NCBI RefSeq assembly: GCF_014192915.1
Contig: NZ_JACHYN010000007.1
Span: 186,001-250,000 of the forward strand
Direction of reading: 5' to 3'
DNA length: 64,000 bases
Source: Azospirillum sp. OGB3
Lineage (GTDB): Bacteria > Pseudomonadota > Alphaproteobacteria > Azospirillales > Azospirillaceae
In this document: positions 28,183 to 37,283 of the stretch, piece after piece
Layout: each line of letters opens with the position of its first letter
How positions within the stretch are numbered: position 1 is the stretch's first letter
Notes under the pieces: generated by a model
What the model saw: the letters and a program-made list of their open reading frames with translations, nothing else
Databases searched by the model: none
Told to the model about the DNA's origin: nothing
Position numbers and translations under genes: made by a program

Positions 28183-28306
28183 TCCATCCGTCGGGACACC
28201 GTCTCCACCATCCGGAAAAAAGACCGTTTCGGCCTCGACAGGCCGGGCCGCCGTCGTCCAGACTGCCTCCCCAAATAGAATGGAAAACAACCAAGGGGAG
28301 GCAGGG

Positions 28307-28597
28307 ATGGCGGCGGCTCCGTCCGGGATGATGTTCGAGAATCCCACGAACGGCCAGCGTGAGGCGGTGACCAACCGCGAGATCCTCTGGGCCTTTCTGC
28401 TCGGCCCCATCTACTTCGCGAAAAAGGCCGAATGGCTGCACGCCGCGATTCACGCGGCGCTGATCCTCATCTCCATCCCGCTGTGGCCGGTCGGCGCCCT
28501 GATGACGTTGGGCGTCTGGGTCGGCTATGCCTGCGCGGCGCCGACGATCCTGGAATACCGGTACCAGAAGATGGGGTGGGAGAAAGTCGCGGGCTGA
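28307..28597 (+). CDS. Small membrane protein
   Basis: This 96-residue protein has two adjacent hydrophobic helices (ILWAFLLGPIYFAKK, AAIHAALILISIPLWPVGALM). The segment LGPIYFAKKAEWLHAAIHA resembles the GP(x)Y/F..K pattern of DUF2628-like small membrane proteins, but this is not certain. GGGGAGG lies upstream of ATG 28307. It sits 124 bases after the DUF2023 gene and converges on the P-loop kinase gene. Confidence 0.65.
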   Translation: MAAAPSGMMFENPTNGQREAVTNREILWAFLLGPIYFAKKAEWLHAAIHAALILISIPLWPVGALMTLGVWVGYACAAPTILEYRYQKMGWEKVAG

Positions 28598-28604
28598 TCC
28601 CACC

Positions 28605-29138
28605 TCACGGACGGCGCCGGCTTTCGTGGAGCGGGCGGCTCGGCAATACCGCCAGAATCTCCGCGACGCAGGAGTCGACCTCGCGCCCCGCCGTGTCGAT
28701 GACGGCGTCCGCCCCGTCCCAAGGCTCGTATTCCCGCCCCCTCACCGCAGCCCAGGAGGGCGGACGGTACCCGGCGATGTCGCTTTGACGGGTTTCGACC
28801 CGGCGCCGGTGCTCGACCGGGTCCGAGCACACAACCTCCACCTCGACCAGCCGCACCCCGGCCTGAAGCGCCGTGGCGCGCCACGCCTCGCGCGTGATCC
28901 GGACAGGGTTGACGCAATCCGCGATCACGGTGGCACCCAGCCGAAGATTGTCGCCGGCCAGGGCGTAGGCGACCACATAGCCTTGCGGACCGACAGCCTC
29001 ACCGTCGGCGCCGCCGGCCATGCAAATCGCCTGCTCGATCGTATCGATCCGCAGATGAAACGCGCCGAGCCGGCGCGCCAACACACGGGCGATGGTCGTT
29101 TTGCCGGTTCCGGGCAGCCCGCCGAAGACGATCAACAT
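28605..29138 (-). CDS. P-loop kinase-like ATPase
   Basis: This 177-residue protein starts MLIVFGGLPGTGKTTIARVL, a Walker A motif of the small-molecule-kinase/zeta-toxin type. LRIDTIEQAI and VIADCVNPVRITREAWR fit a substrate-binding Walker B region, and a Lid-like arginine segment (VEHRRRVETRQSD) follows. It probably phosphorylates a small molecule; the substrate is unknown. There is no antitoxin-like neighbour, so a toxin role is not supported. It is 44 bases upstream of nothing obvious and possibly co-transcribed after RraA. Confidence 0.75.
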   Translation of the reverse strand: MLIVFGGLPGTGKTTIARVLARRLGAFHLRIDTIEQAICMAGGADGEAVGPQGYVVAYALAGDNLRLGATVIADCVNPVRITREAWRATALQAGVRLVEVEVVCSDPVEHRRRVETRQSDIAGYRPPSWAAVRGREYEPWDGADAVIDTAGREVDSCVAEILAVLPSRPLHESRRRP

Positions 29139-29182
29139 GCGCCACTCTTTTCAGGGCCGGAGCCTGCCTCGTTCCACACCCG

Positions 29183-29680
29183 TCACGCGGTCGCGCCGAA
29201 CTCCTCCGGAGTCAGCACCAGCACCCCGTCCTCGTCGGCGAAGACGAGATCGCCGGGATTGATGCGGATGCCAGCCAGCGTCACCGGCAGATCCTTCTGC
29301 CCTTCGCCGTTGCGGACGGTCTTGCGCGGGATCGCCGCCAGCGCCTTGATGCCGAGGTCCAGCGTGGCGAGGATCGCGGCGTCGCGGACGCAGCCGTGGA
29401 TGACCACGCCCGCCCAGCCGTTCTTCACCGCGTCCTTGGCGATCAGGTCGCCCATCAGGGCGGCGCGCAGGCCGCCGCCGCCGTCGACCACCAGCACCTT
29501 GCCCCGACCCGGCGTGCCCAGCGTCTCCTTGACGCGGGAATTGTCCTCGAAGCACTTCACGGTCACCGCCGCGCCGCTGAATTTGCAACGCCCGCCGAAA
29601 TCGCGGAAGACGGGGTCGGCGACGCGGGCGGTCTTCTCGAACCGGTCGTAAAGGTCGCAGGTGCTGTCGAAATCGGTCAT
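29183..29680 (-). CDS. rraA: RraA family protein
   Basis: This 165-residue protein with the RraA fold shows CDLYDRFEKTARVADPVFRDFGGRCKF at the N-terminus and the conserved GGGGLRAALMGDLIAKDAVKNGW and GCVRDAAIL loops. RraA binds RNase E and inhibits it; close relatives are HMG/4-carboxy aldolases using the same GD...R site, so aldolase activity is the alternative. It is cytosolic and probably trimeric. Confidence 0.88.
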   Translation of the reverse strand: MTDFDSTCDLYDRFEKTARVADPVFRDFGGRCKFSGAAVTVKCFEDNSRVKETLGTPGRGKVLVVDGGGGLRAALMGDLIAKDAVKNGWAGVVIHGCVRDAAILATLDLGIKALAAIPRKTVRNGEGQKDLPVTLAGIRINPGDLVFADEDGVLVLTPEEFGATA

Positions 29681-29751
29681 GCGGTTTCGCTCCCCTTCAT
29701 GGCATTGGTGGCCTTGGCGTTAGCGGCAGAATACCCGCAGTGCGGCGATGG

Positions 29752-30765
29752 TCAATCCTCCGGGGCGGCGATGGCACCCGTGCTGGTGCGCTCCAGGATG
29801 GCGCTGCGGCGGAAGCGGTAGAGTTCGGCAGGGCGCCCGCCGGTCTGGCTCTCATACTGGCCGGTCGGCTCCACCAGCCCGCCGGAGATCATCAGCCGCC
29901 GGAAATTCTGCTTGTGCAGCCGCTCGCCGGACAGCGCCTCCACCACCTGCTGAAGCTGGTGCAGGGTGAAGATCGGGGGCAGCAGCTCGAACACGATGGG
30001 GCGGTATTTCAGCTTGCCGCGCAGCCGTTCCAGCGCCGTCGCCAGGACGCGGCGGCCGTCGCGGGCCATCGGGCGGCCCAGCGCGCGCGGCATCTCCAGC
30101 CGCACCCTGCGCTCCGCCACCCCCGCCCGGCGGGCCAGGTCGTGGTCGCGGAACGCCTCCACCACCAGCCCGGCCTCGTAGAGAAGCTCGTAGCGTTCCA
30201 GCACCCGCTCGGAGTCCCATTCCCCGCCGTCCAGGGCGAAGGCCATGCGGGCGCGCTCACCGCGCCGGGCGCGGGCGGGGTCATCCGGCGCGGCGGCGAC
30301 CCAGCGGGCCAGCGCCGGGCGGATCACCGAATCGAGCAGCGCCGGCGGCGACTCGCGCCAGTCCTCCCAGGGGAAGAACTCGTACAGGCCGCGCCATTCC
30401 GCCCCGTCGATGCGCAGCGGCGCCTCGCGCAGCAGCGCCAGATAGCCGACCACCAGCGAGCGCGGGCCGCCGAACAGCTCGTGCGGGTCGCGGTAGCGGT
30501 CGCCGAAGCTGTAGAGCTGTTCCACATAGCGCAGGGTCAGCCCGGCCGCGTCCTCCGCCACCGCGCGCAGGCCGTCCTGAAGCGTGCGGAAGCGTTGGGG
30601 ATCGAAGGGCGCGCCCGGGAGGGCGTCGCGGTGGGGCAGCGGCTCGTCGCCGCGGCGGTGCGATTCGGGGATCTCGAATCCGCTGCGCACGGTCACCACG
30701 CGCGGCTCGGCGCCGTTCGCCGAGGAGACGCCCACCGAAACGATGGCCGCCGTCAGGCCGATCAT
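29752..30765 (-). CDS. NAD regulator (Nudix-related transcription factor)
   Basis: This 337-residue protein has an N-terminal degenerate Nudix domain (VVTVRSGFEIPESHRRGD, LTLRYVEQLYSFGDRYRDP). Its C-terminal winged helix is as in NrtR-type regulators (FTLHQLQQVVEALSGERLHKQNFRRLM, GRPAELYRFRR). Members repress NAD-synthesis genes and bind ADP-ribose. The large central insertion makes it the alphaproteobacterial long form. ATG 30765 was chosen on a GGAAA site; the frame remains open well upstream, but that part looks non-coding. Confidence 0.75.
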   Translation of the reverse strand: MIGLTAAIVSVGVSSANGAEPRVVTVRSGFEIPESHRRGDEPLPHRDALPGAPFDPQRFRTLQDGLRAVAEDAAGLTLRYVEQLYSFGDRYRDPHELFGGPRSLVVGYLALLREAPLRIDGAEWRGLYEFFPWEDWRESPPALLDSVIRPALARWVAAAPDDPARARRGERARMAFALDGGEWDSERVLERYELLYEAGLVVEAFRDHDLARRAGVAERRVRLEMPRALGRPMARDGRRVLATALERLRGKLKYRPIVFELLPPIFTLHQLQQVVEALSGERLHKQNFRRLMISGGLVEPTGQYESQTGGRPAELYRFRRSAILERTSTGAIAAPED

Positions 30766-31036
30766 TGTTTCCAGGCCGATCTGTCTTTCCCCTGCCACTC
30801 GCCACCCACCTCCCCGCTGCCGATCCGTCGGCGGCAGGATAAGCGGCCCGCCGCGGCAAATCACCGGTCTTTCCGCCGGGCACCCCCGTGAAATCTCGCC
30901 GCAAGCCGGCCCGGCATGACACTTTTGTGACTCCCCACAAGCGCCGGGGATGTTACACCAGCCGCGACGCTGAGGCTCGCGCGCGTCCGTGCGAGATCCC
31001 CAGCAGTGCAGGCCGGCGTAAGTTGGAGAACCACGC

Positions 31037-31690
31037 ATGCTGAATTTGTTCCGGGCCCTGATGCCGCGCGAAGAACGGTTTTTCGACCTGTTCGCCGACC
31101 ATGCCCGGACCGTCGCCACGGGTGCCGAAGCGCTGCGGGCGATGATGGCCAGCGGCCAGGACCTGGAGGAGCGGTTCCAGACCATCCGCCGAGTCGAGAG
31201 CGAGGCCGACGCCATCGAGAGGAACATCCAACTCGCCGTCCACCGCACCTTCATCGTGCCCTTCGACCGTTCGGACATCCAGGAACTCGGCAAGCGGATG
31301 GACGACGTTCTCAACCTTATCGAGGAGACCGCGCGTCACCTCGTCGAGGCGGGCTTCATCGACTACACGCCGGAAATGCACGCGCAGGCCGACGCCATCG
31401 TGCGCTGCACCACTCGGCTGAGCGCGGGCATCCCCCTGCTCCGCGACATCCCCAAGCACGTCGAGCAACTCCACGCGATGACCGCCGAGGTCTCGCGGAT
31501 CGAGAGCGAAGGCGACCGGCTCCTGCGCGAGGCCAAGCACCGGCTGCGCGACGAGAGCGGCGGGCTCGACGCCCCCATCACCCACCGCCACGCCCTTCAA
31601 CGCGAGATCATCGAGCTGCTGGAACGCGTGCTCGACGCCTGCGAGGACGTGGCCGACACCATCGACGGCATCATCGTCGAACAGGTCTGA
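31037..31690 (+). CDS. DUF47/PhoU-like phosphate transport regulator
   Basis: This 217-residue all-helical protein shows PhoU-like three-helix bundles: RRVESEADAIERNIQLAVHRTFIVPFDRSDIQELGKRMDDVLNLIE (DUF47 signature) and a second half ending DTIDGIIVEQV. These proteins act with Pit transporters, modulating low-affinity phosphate uptake. It is four bases from pitA, so the two form one operon. The promoter lies in 30766-31036. Confidence 0.9.
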   Translation: MLNLFRALMPREERFFDLFADHARTVATGAEALRAMMASGQDLEERFQTIRRVESEADAIERNIQLAVHRTFIVPFDRSDIQELGKRMDDVLNLIEETARHLVEAGFIDYTPEMHAQADAIVRCTTRLSAGIPLLRDIPKHVEQLHAMTAEVSRIESEGDRLLREAKHRLRDESGGLDAPITHRHALQREIIELLERVLDACEDVADTIDGIIVEQV

Positions 31691-31694
31691 TCCC

Positions 31695-32702
31695 ATGGAA
31701 GCCGCTACCCTCGCCCTGCCCATCCTCATCGGGCTGATCGGCGTCGCCCTCCTCTTCGATTTCCTCAACGGGCTGCACGACGCGGCCAACTCCATCGCAA
31801 CGGTCGTCTCCACCCGCGTGCTGTCGCCGCGGACCGCCGTCGCCATGGCCGCCTTCTTCAACTTCATCGCCTTCCTGTTCTTCGGGTTGCATGTGGCGAC
31901 CACCATCGGCACCGGCATCGTCGGGGCGGGGGTGGTCGACCCGCACGTCATCTTCGGCGCGCTGATGGGCGCCATCGTCTGGAACGTCTTCACCTGGTGG
32001 CTGGGCATCCCCTCCAGCTCCTCCCACGCGCTGATCGGCGGCCTCGTCGGGGCCGGCGTGGCGAAGGCCGGGCTGGACGCCGTGGTGGTGTCCGGTCTGG
32101 CAAAGACCGCCGCGGCCATCGTCGTATCGCCGGTGGTCGGCTTCCTGCTGGCCAGCGTGATGATCGTGGCGGTGTCCTGGCTGTTCCGGCGCAGCACGCC
32201 CTTCGCGGTCGACCGGCTGTTCCGCCACATCCAGATCGGCTCCGCCGCGCTCTACAGCCTGGGACACGGCGGCAACGACGCGCAGAAGACCATGGGCATC
32301 ATCGCCGTCCTGCTCTATTCGCAAGGCATGCTGGGGGAGACCTTCCACGTTCCCTTCTGGGTGGTCATCACCTGTCAGGCCGCGATGGGGCTGGGCACGC
32401 TGTTCGGCGGCTGGCGCATCGTCAAGACCATGGGGTCGAAGCTGACCGACCTCAAGCCGGTCCAGGGCTCCTGCGCGGAGACGGGCGGGGCCATCACGCT
32501 GTTCGTCGCGACGTGGCTCGGCGTGCCGGTCAGCACGACCCACACCATCACCGGAGCCATCATCGGCGTCGGCGCCGCCCGCCGCACCAGCGCGGTGCGC
32601 TGGGGTCTGGCGCAGGGCATCGTCATGGCCTGGGTCATCACCCTGCCGGCGACCGCCGTGGTCGGCGCGCTCTTCTACGAGCTGTCTCTGGCGCTGTGGT
32701 GA
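31695..32702 (+). CDS. pitA: Inorganic phosphate transporter (PiT family)
   Basis: This 335-residue membrane protein has about ten helices. Both PiT signature repeats are present: DFLNGLHDAANSIATVVSTRVL near the N-terminus and GHGGNDAQKTMGI about residue 190-205. It imports metal-phosphate with protons or sodium. It is co-transcribed with the DUF47 gene and followed by a bidirectional terminator. Confidence 0.95.
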   Translation: MEAATLALPILIGLIGVALLFDFLNGLHDAANSIATVVSTRVLSPRTAVAMAAFFNFIAFLFFGLHVATTIGTGIVGAGVVDPHVIFGALMGAIVWNVFTWWLGIPSSSSHALIGGLVGAGVAKAGLDAVVVSGLAKTAAAIVVSPVVGFLLASVMIVAVSWLFRRSTPFAVDRLFRHIQIGSAALYSLGHGGNDAQKTMGIIAVLLYSQGMLGETFHVPFWVVITCQAAMGLGTLFGGWRIVKTMGSKLTDLKPVQGSCAETGGAITLFVATWLGVPVSTTHTITGAIIGVGAARRTSAVRWGLAQGIVMAWVITLPATAVVGALFYELSLALW

Positions 32703-32799
32703 TACCCCCGGCGGGGCCGGCGGGGCCGGCGGGCTGAAGGGCCCACCACGGGCTTCCGCCCCGGCGACACAGCGCAGCGACACGGCGCAAAACGCGAAA

Positions 32800-32826
32800 A
32801 GGGCGGCCCGGGAGGCCGCCCTTTTT
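32800..32826. terminator. Bidirectional intrinsic terminator between pitA and tRNA-Gly
   Basis: AGGGCGGCC (32800-32808) pairs with GGCCGCCCT (32814-32822) around CGGGA and is followed by TTTTT. The other strand ends in TTTT after the stem as well. It would stop pitA transcription rightward and tRNA-Gly transcription leftward. Confidence 0.9.
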
Positions 32827-32847
32827 CGTACCATCCGCGCTGAAAAA

Positions 32848-32922
32848 TGGAGCGGGCGAAGGGATTCGAACCCTCGACCCCAACCTTGGCAAGGTTGTGC
32901 TCTACCCCTGAGCTACGCCCGC
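32848..32922 (-). tRNA. tRNA-Gly (GCC)
   Basis: Cloverleaf of 75 bases with encoded CCA. The acceptor stem is GCGGGCG/CGCCCGC, the anticodon arm CAACC-TTGCCAA-GGTTG with anticodon GCC, and the T-loop GGTTCGAATCC. It is followed leftward by the shared terminator. Confidence 0.97.
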
Positions 32923-33192
32923 GCCGCTCCAGCGGAGGAGCGCCCGTATACGCCCAGGCGATGGCCAAGGCAAGCCTATTTTTTACGACACCAATCCGTG
33001 CGTCGCCACGAATCGGGCACCGCAGGAATGCAGACAGGAGGACGCCGCCCCTTGCCGATTGCACGAGGAAACATACCAACATATGTTAGGCTGAGGCTCT
33101 TGGAGTGAAATTGCCCATCCCTTGTTTTGAATGTCTGCGCATTCGAAATTGTATCCTCTAACATGCCGATGACGCTCCGCAGGGGGGCTTCG

Positions 33193-36100
33193 ATGGCCGG
33201 AACGGACATGGACCTGGGCGAATCGCAATCGATGCCCACAGCGGCGCCTCGGGGAGCACCTTGGGAGGCGTCGTGCCGGCCCATGCCCGCAGCGGACGGA
33301 CCGGATGGCGGATCCGCACGGCGCAACAGCGCGGAACGCAAGGTGGTCACCGTCCTGTTCGCCGACATCGTCGAATCCTCAAGCATGGTGTCGGGCCGCG
33401 ACCCGGAGGAGGCCGACCAGACCCTCCTCACCATCCTGCAGATCCTCACCGACGCGGTGGGGCGGTACGGCGGCACGGTGGCCCAGGTGCTGGGCGACGG
33501 CATCATGGCGGTGTTCGGCGCTCCCTCCGCGCTGGAGGACCATGCGCTGCGCGCCTGCCTTGCCGCCCAGGACATCGCCCGCTCGGCCATCGATTCGGAC
33601 GAGTTCAAGATGCGGATCGGCATCAGCTCGGGCGAGGTGGTGGCCCAGATCATCGAGACAGGCGTCTGGACCGACTACCGCACGGTGGGCGAGACGGTGC
33701 ATGTCGCCGCCAAGCTGCAGCAGCGGGCGCACCCCAACAGCGTGTTGCTGAGCCGCGAAACGCTGGACCTCGTGCCCAAAGGCCTGACCGTCCGCCCGGC
33801 GGGGACGCTGCGCCTGTCCGCCACGGCGGAGCCGGTGACCGTCTTCGCGCTGGAGGCGGCGCGGGCGATGCGGCGCACGGCGATGGACCTGCTGTCGGCC
33901 GAAGGCACGCTGTTCGTCGGGCGCCAGCCCGAGCTGGCGGTGCTGACCGGCGCCCTGCGGCAGGCCGAGCGGGGCCGCGGCGCCTGCGCCATCCTGGTCG
34001 GCGAGGCCGGAATCGGCAAATCCCGGTTGACCGGAGAGTTGATGCGCAGCCCGGAGGCGGCCGCCTTCACCACCACCATCTGGCCGCAGTTCCCGATTCG
34101 CCGCCTGGGCGACCCCGACGACCTGGAGGCGGCGGCCCGCTGCCTTGCTTTGTCAGTCTGTGGAGCGGCGGACGACCCGGCCATGGATGGCTTGGCGGTG
34201 GCGCGCCTCACCGCCGCCGCCGCGCGCAACGGCGGCGAATTGGCCGGCGAAGCGATGCGCGAACTGCTCGGCCAAGTCTCCGTCCACCCGCTGTGGCAGG
34301 GACTTGACCCGGCGCAGAAGGCCGATTTCAGCGTCGAGGGGCTGGTCGCAGCGATCCGCGAGCTGTCCGTGGAACGCCCGCTGCTGATCCTCGTCGAGGA
34401 TGCGCACTGGACGCGTGGGCTGACCAACCGCTTGCTCGACGCCCTGGCCGAGGGGGTGGAGGACGCCAGGGTCTTCGTCCTGGTCACCTCGCGGCCCGAC
34501 ACGCCGGGCGGCTGGTCCGCGCCGGACTCGGTCCACATAATCGCGCTGGAGCCGTTGGAACCGTTGCAGGCCGACGAGTTTCTGGACCATTGGCTTGGCC
34601 ACAGCCCGTCGCTGGCCGACCTGAAGGCGCGCGTCGCCACGCAAAGCCAGGGCGTGCCACTCTATCTGGAGGAATCGCTGCGCACCCTGGAGACCACCGG
34701 GGTCATCGTCGGCAGCCCGGGCCGTTACAAACTGGGCAGGGCCGACGCCCGGATGGCTCTGCCGGCCACGGTGCACGGTTTGCTCGCTTCACGGATCGAC
34801 GCGCTGGAGCCCGGCCCGCGCCGGGTGCTGATGCACGCGGCGGTGATCGGCACGTCGGTCGATCTCGGCCTGCTGCGCGCGGTGTCGCCGATCCCCGCCG
34901 CAGAATTGCCGGCGGCCTTGGCCCGGCTCGAACAGAGCGGCTTCTTCGCCCGCTCCCGCCTGTTGCCGAATCTGGAGCTGACCTTCCGCCACGCGCTGGT
35001 CCAGGAGGTCGCCTACGCCACCCTGACCAAGCGGGAGCGCCAGCCGCTGCACGGACGGGTTCTGCACGCCCTGCGCCGGCGGTCCGACCGCAACCTGCCC
35101 AACCGGGCCGAGCTGATCGCCCATCACGCCTTCTTCGCCGAGGATTGGCCGCTCGCCTGCGCCTATGGCCGCCGGGCCGGGCGGCGCGCGGAGATGCGCT
35201 GCAAGCATTTCGACGCCGGGCGCTTCTACGAACAGGCGCTGAAGGCTCTGGACCATCTGCCGGACACCCGCCGCAACACCCAGCGGCGCATCGACCTGTG
35301 GGTCGGAATTCCCCTCGTCCTGCTGCCGCAGGGGCGCCAGCTGGCCGGCGACCCGCTGGAGGAGGCGCGGGACATGGCGCTGGACATCGGCGACCGCATC
35401 CGCTACGCCCGCGCAACCTCGCTGAAAGCCTCCTTCCAGTGGGTCTACGGCGTGCTCGACGGAGCCATCGCGCTCAGCCGCAGCGCGCTCGACCATCTGG
35501 GCAACCAGGGGACGATGGAGCTGCGCATCCAGGGGCTGATGCGGCTGGGCGGCATGTTGGTGGACAAGGGCCATTTTCCGGAGGCGCAGGAGAAGCTGGA
35601 GCAGGCGCGCAGCCTCGCGCTGGCCCACGCCCCCCGCGCGCGGTTCGGCCTGACCGCGGTGGCGGTTGCCATCACCGCCGCCTACCAGGGCCGCTGCCTC
35701 GCCGAGCTGGGGCGCGACGACGAGGCCGTCCGGGTGATGCTCCACGCGCTCGACATCGCCGAAGAGGTCGGGCACGCCTTCTCCGTGTCGTCGGTGAAGG
35801 TCCATCTGGCGCTGGTCCACATCATCGGCGAGCGCTTCGCCGAGGCGCTGCCGCTGCTGAAGGACGCTGTGACGATCACCGAGGCGACGCGCCTGCACAT
35901 CTTCCAGCCGATCACGCTGGGCGCGCTGGGCTACGCCATTGCCCGCACCGGCGGTGCCGCGGAGGGCGCGAGGCTGCTCAACGCCAGCCTGGAACAGGCG
36001 CACATCCTGAACCATTCGCTGCCCAGGCCGCGCATTCTGAACTGGATGTCCGATCTCGCCCTGGAAACGGTGCAGCACGACACAGCGATCGGCTGCGCCG

Positions 36101-36318
36101 CCAAGGCGCTGGGCATTGCGACAGACGCCGGCCAACTGTCCGAACAGGGCTGGTCGCACTTCGCCCTGGCGCAGGCCTTCACCGCCGTCGGCCAGCATCA
36201 TGAGGCCATGGAACATCTGGCGGCTGCCGAGACAATGAGCCGCCAACTGTCCATGATGCCGCTCGCCGACCGCTGCGGGGCCTTCCGCCGTTGCCTCATC
36301 GCGTCCGGTCCGGTGTAA
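33193..36318 (+). CDS. Class III nucleotide cyclase / ATPase / TPR signalling protein
   Basis: In this 1041-residue protein, residues about 45-200 are a class III cyclase domain with metal aspartates in VLFADIVESSSM and VLGDGIMAVFG. Residues about 235-560 form a STAND/AAA-type ATPase (P-loop GEAGIGKSRL at about 270; LLILVEDAHW as Walker B). The remainder is TPR-like helical repeats. It is cytosolic and probably produces cAMP under control of a protein partner. GGGGGG precedes ATG 33193; upstream in-frame starts TTG 33127 and ATG 33163 lack good ribosome sites. Confidence 0.85.
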   Translation: MAGTDMDLGESQSMPTAAPRGAPWEASCRPMPAADGPDGGSARRNSAERKVVTVLFADIVESSSMVSGRDPEEADQTLLTILQILTDAVGRYGGTVAQVLGDGIMAVFGAPSALEDHALRACLAAQDIARSAIDSDEFKMRIGISSGEVVAQIIETGVWTDYRTVGETVHVAAKLQQRAHPNSVLLSRETLDLVPKGLTVRPAGTLRLSATAEPVTVFALEAARAMRRTAMDLLSAEGTLFVGRQPELAVLTGALRQAERGRGACAILVGEAGIGKSRLTGELMRSPEAAAFTTTIWPQFPIRRLGDPDDLEAAARCLALSVCGAADDPAMDGLAVARLTAAAARNGGELAGEAMRELLGQVSVHPLWQGLDPAQKADFSVEGLVAAIRELSVERPLLILVEDAHWTRGLTNRLLDALAEGVEDARVFVLVTSRPDTPGGWSAPDSVHIIALEPLEPLQADEFLDHWLGHSPSLADLKARVATQSQGVPLYLEESLRTLETTGVIVGSPGRYKLGRADARMALPATVHGLLASRIDALEPGPRRVLMHAAVIGTSVDLGLLRAVSPIPAAELPAALARLEQSGFFARSRLLPNLELTFRHALVQEVAYATLTKRERQPLHGRVLHALRRRSDRNLPNRAELIAHHAFFAEDWPLACAYGRRAGRRAEMRCKHFDAGRFYEQALKALDHLPDTRRNTQRRIDLWVGIPLVLLPQGRQLAGDPLEEARDMALDIGDRIRYARATSLKASFQWVYGVLDGAIALSRSALDHLGNQGTMELRIQGLMRLGGMLVDKGHFPEAQEKLEQARSLALAHAPRARFGLTAVAVAITAAYQGRCLAELGRDDEAVRVMLHALDIAEEVGHAFSVSSVKVHLALVHIIGERFAEALPLLKDAVTITEATRLHIFQPITLGALGYAIARTGGAAEGARLLNASLEQAHILNHSLPRPRILNWMSDLALETVQHDTAIGCAAKALGIATDAGQLSEQGWSHFALAQAFTAVGQHHEAMEHLAAAETMSRQLSMMPLADRCGAFRRCLIASGPV

Positions 36319-36360
36319 GGTGGCCCGGCTGGCGTGACCCGGTAGGGCTCCGCCGAGGCG

Positions 36361-36669
36361 TCAGGCCACCAGCGTGGTGGTGCCCGTGGCGGTGCTGCGG
36401 AAATGGTTCAGCACATAGACGCGGACGCTGGTGGCGAAGGGGATGCCCTCCGTCCGGCCATCGTGGATGTCGGCGCACAGCGCCTCCAGCGACTTTCCCT
36501 GGGACTTGGCGATGTCCTTAAGCCCGTCCCAGATCGTCGCCTCCAGCCGCAGGCTGGCACGGCGCCCCCCGATCGTCAGCGAGCGCGTCACCACGGCGGG
36601 CGGAGCCGCGAGCGAGCTTAGGTCGGCCATCTCGTCGAGGCTGCGGGGAATGCGGCGGTCCAACTTCAT
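36361..36669 (-). CDS. RHH_4-type ribbon-helix-helix protein
   Basis: This 102-residue protein carries the RHH core VVTRSLTIGGRRASLRLEATIWDGLKDIAKSQGKSLEALCADI, in which the beta strand TRSLTIGG and two helices contact DNA as a dimer. It is paralogous to the RHH protein at 40228 (same order VARTVKLFG...LRLEPSYWEALDDIC). GGAG precedes ATG 36669. It is divergent from the small peptide gene and YcaO, sharing a 243-base control region with a 32-bp palindrome that it might bind (inference). Confidence 0.8.
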   Translation of the reverse strand: MKLDRRIPRSLDEMADLSSLAAPPAVVTRSLTIGGRRASLRLEATIWDGLKDIAKSQGKSLEALCADIHDGRTEGIPFATSVRVYVLNHFRSTATGTTTLVA

Positions 36670-36805
36670 CGGTACGCTCCTGTCTCGGCTTGCCGGTTCT
36701 CGGCCTCGCGGTTTTCCCGGGCCACCGGAGTTTCTCCGGGACTGTTTTTCCGGGGCTGACCATACGCGTGTGCGTGTGTAAGCGATTCTTACCCGGGCAC
36801 TGGGC

Positions 36806-36837
36806 GTCCGGCATGTGAAGTTCTTCACAGTCCGGAC
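36806..36837. promoter_or_regulatory. 32-bp near-perfect palindrome in the RHH/YcaO control region
   Basis: The left arm GTCCGGCATGTGAAG (36806-36820) and right arm CTTCACAGTCCGGAC (36823-36837) pair across TT with only two mismatched positions. The core TGTGAAG-TT-CTTCACA is perfect. A weaker inverted repeat GTAAG/CTTAC is at about 36777-36791. It could be an operator for the RHH protein or Crp regulator, or a stem in the transcript. Confidence 0.6.
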
Positions 36838-36912
36838 GGGGCATTCCGGCCAAGGTTTCGACATACCGCAGTATTCGCGGTCCCCCGAAACCCACGCCCA
36901 GGAGCTGCTCCC

Positions 36913-37107
36913 ATGACCGCCATCATCGACCAGACCGCCCTCATCCGTGGTGCCGACGGCCGTCTCTTCGCCGTGACCGCCCAGGGCGTGACCGAGGTTG
37001 CCGAGCAGGCCACCGCGCTGACCGTTGCCGCCCGCATCGGCGACCGCCGCGCCTTCAACAGCGACGACCACGAGGCCGCCCGCCACGCGATCACCCCGGG
37101 CCTCTGA
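36913..37107 (+). CDS. 64-residue peptide upstream of YcaO (possible substrate)
   Basis: The protein starts MTAIIDQTALIRGADGRLFA and ends HAITPGL. It has no cysteine, no signal peptide and no recognised domain. AGGAG sits 8 bases before the ATG, and codon use looks native. It is the first gene after the RHH/YcaO control region and precedes the YcaO start by 176 bases. That position is where RiPP precursor genes lie, and YcaO-TfuA enzymes install backbone thioamides that do not require Cys. A precursor role is an inference only; it might also be an unrelated small protein. Confidence 0.55.
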   Translation: MTAIIDQTALIRGADGRLFAVTAQGVTEVAEQATALTVAARIGDRRAFNSDDHEAARHAITPGL

Positions 37108-37283
37108 CCGGCGGGGCGCCCCCCAAAGGCCCGTTGTCCGGGCCTGTTCTTCGGGCATTCTTCCTCGGGCCGTGGCGGCCGGTGTTTTCCCTGGCCGGCC
37201 TGCCACGGTCCCCGCCCGGCTTTCGTCCTTCGCCGGTTCCCTTCCGGCTCGCCACGGGCATTCCACGGCGGAGACCCTGTCCC

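Noticed and set aside
28605..29138. Zeta-type toxin of a toxin-antitoxin pair
   Set aside because: The P-loop resembles zeta kinases, but no antitoxin-like gene is adjacent; a metabolic kinase is equally likely.
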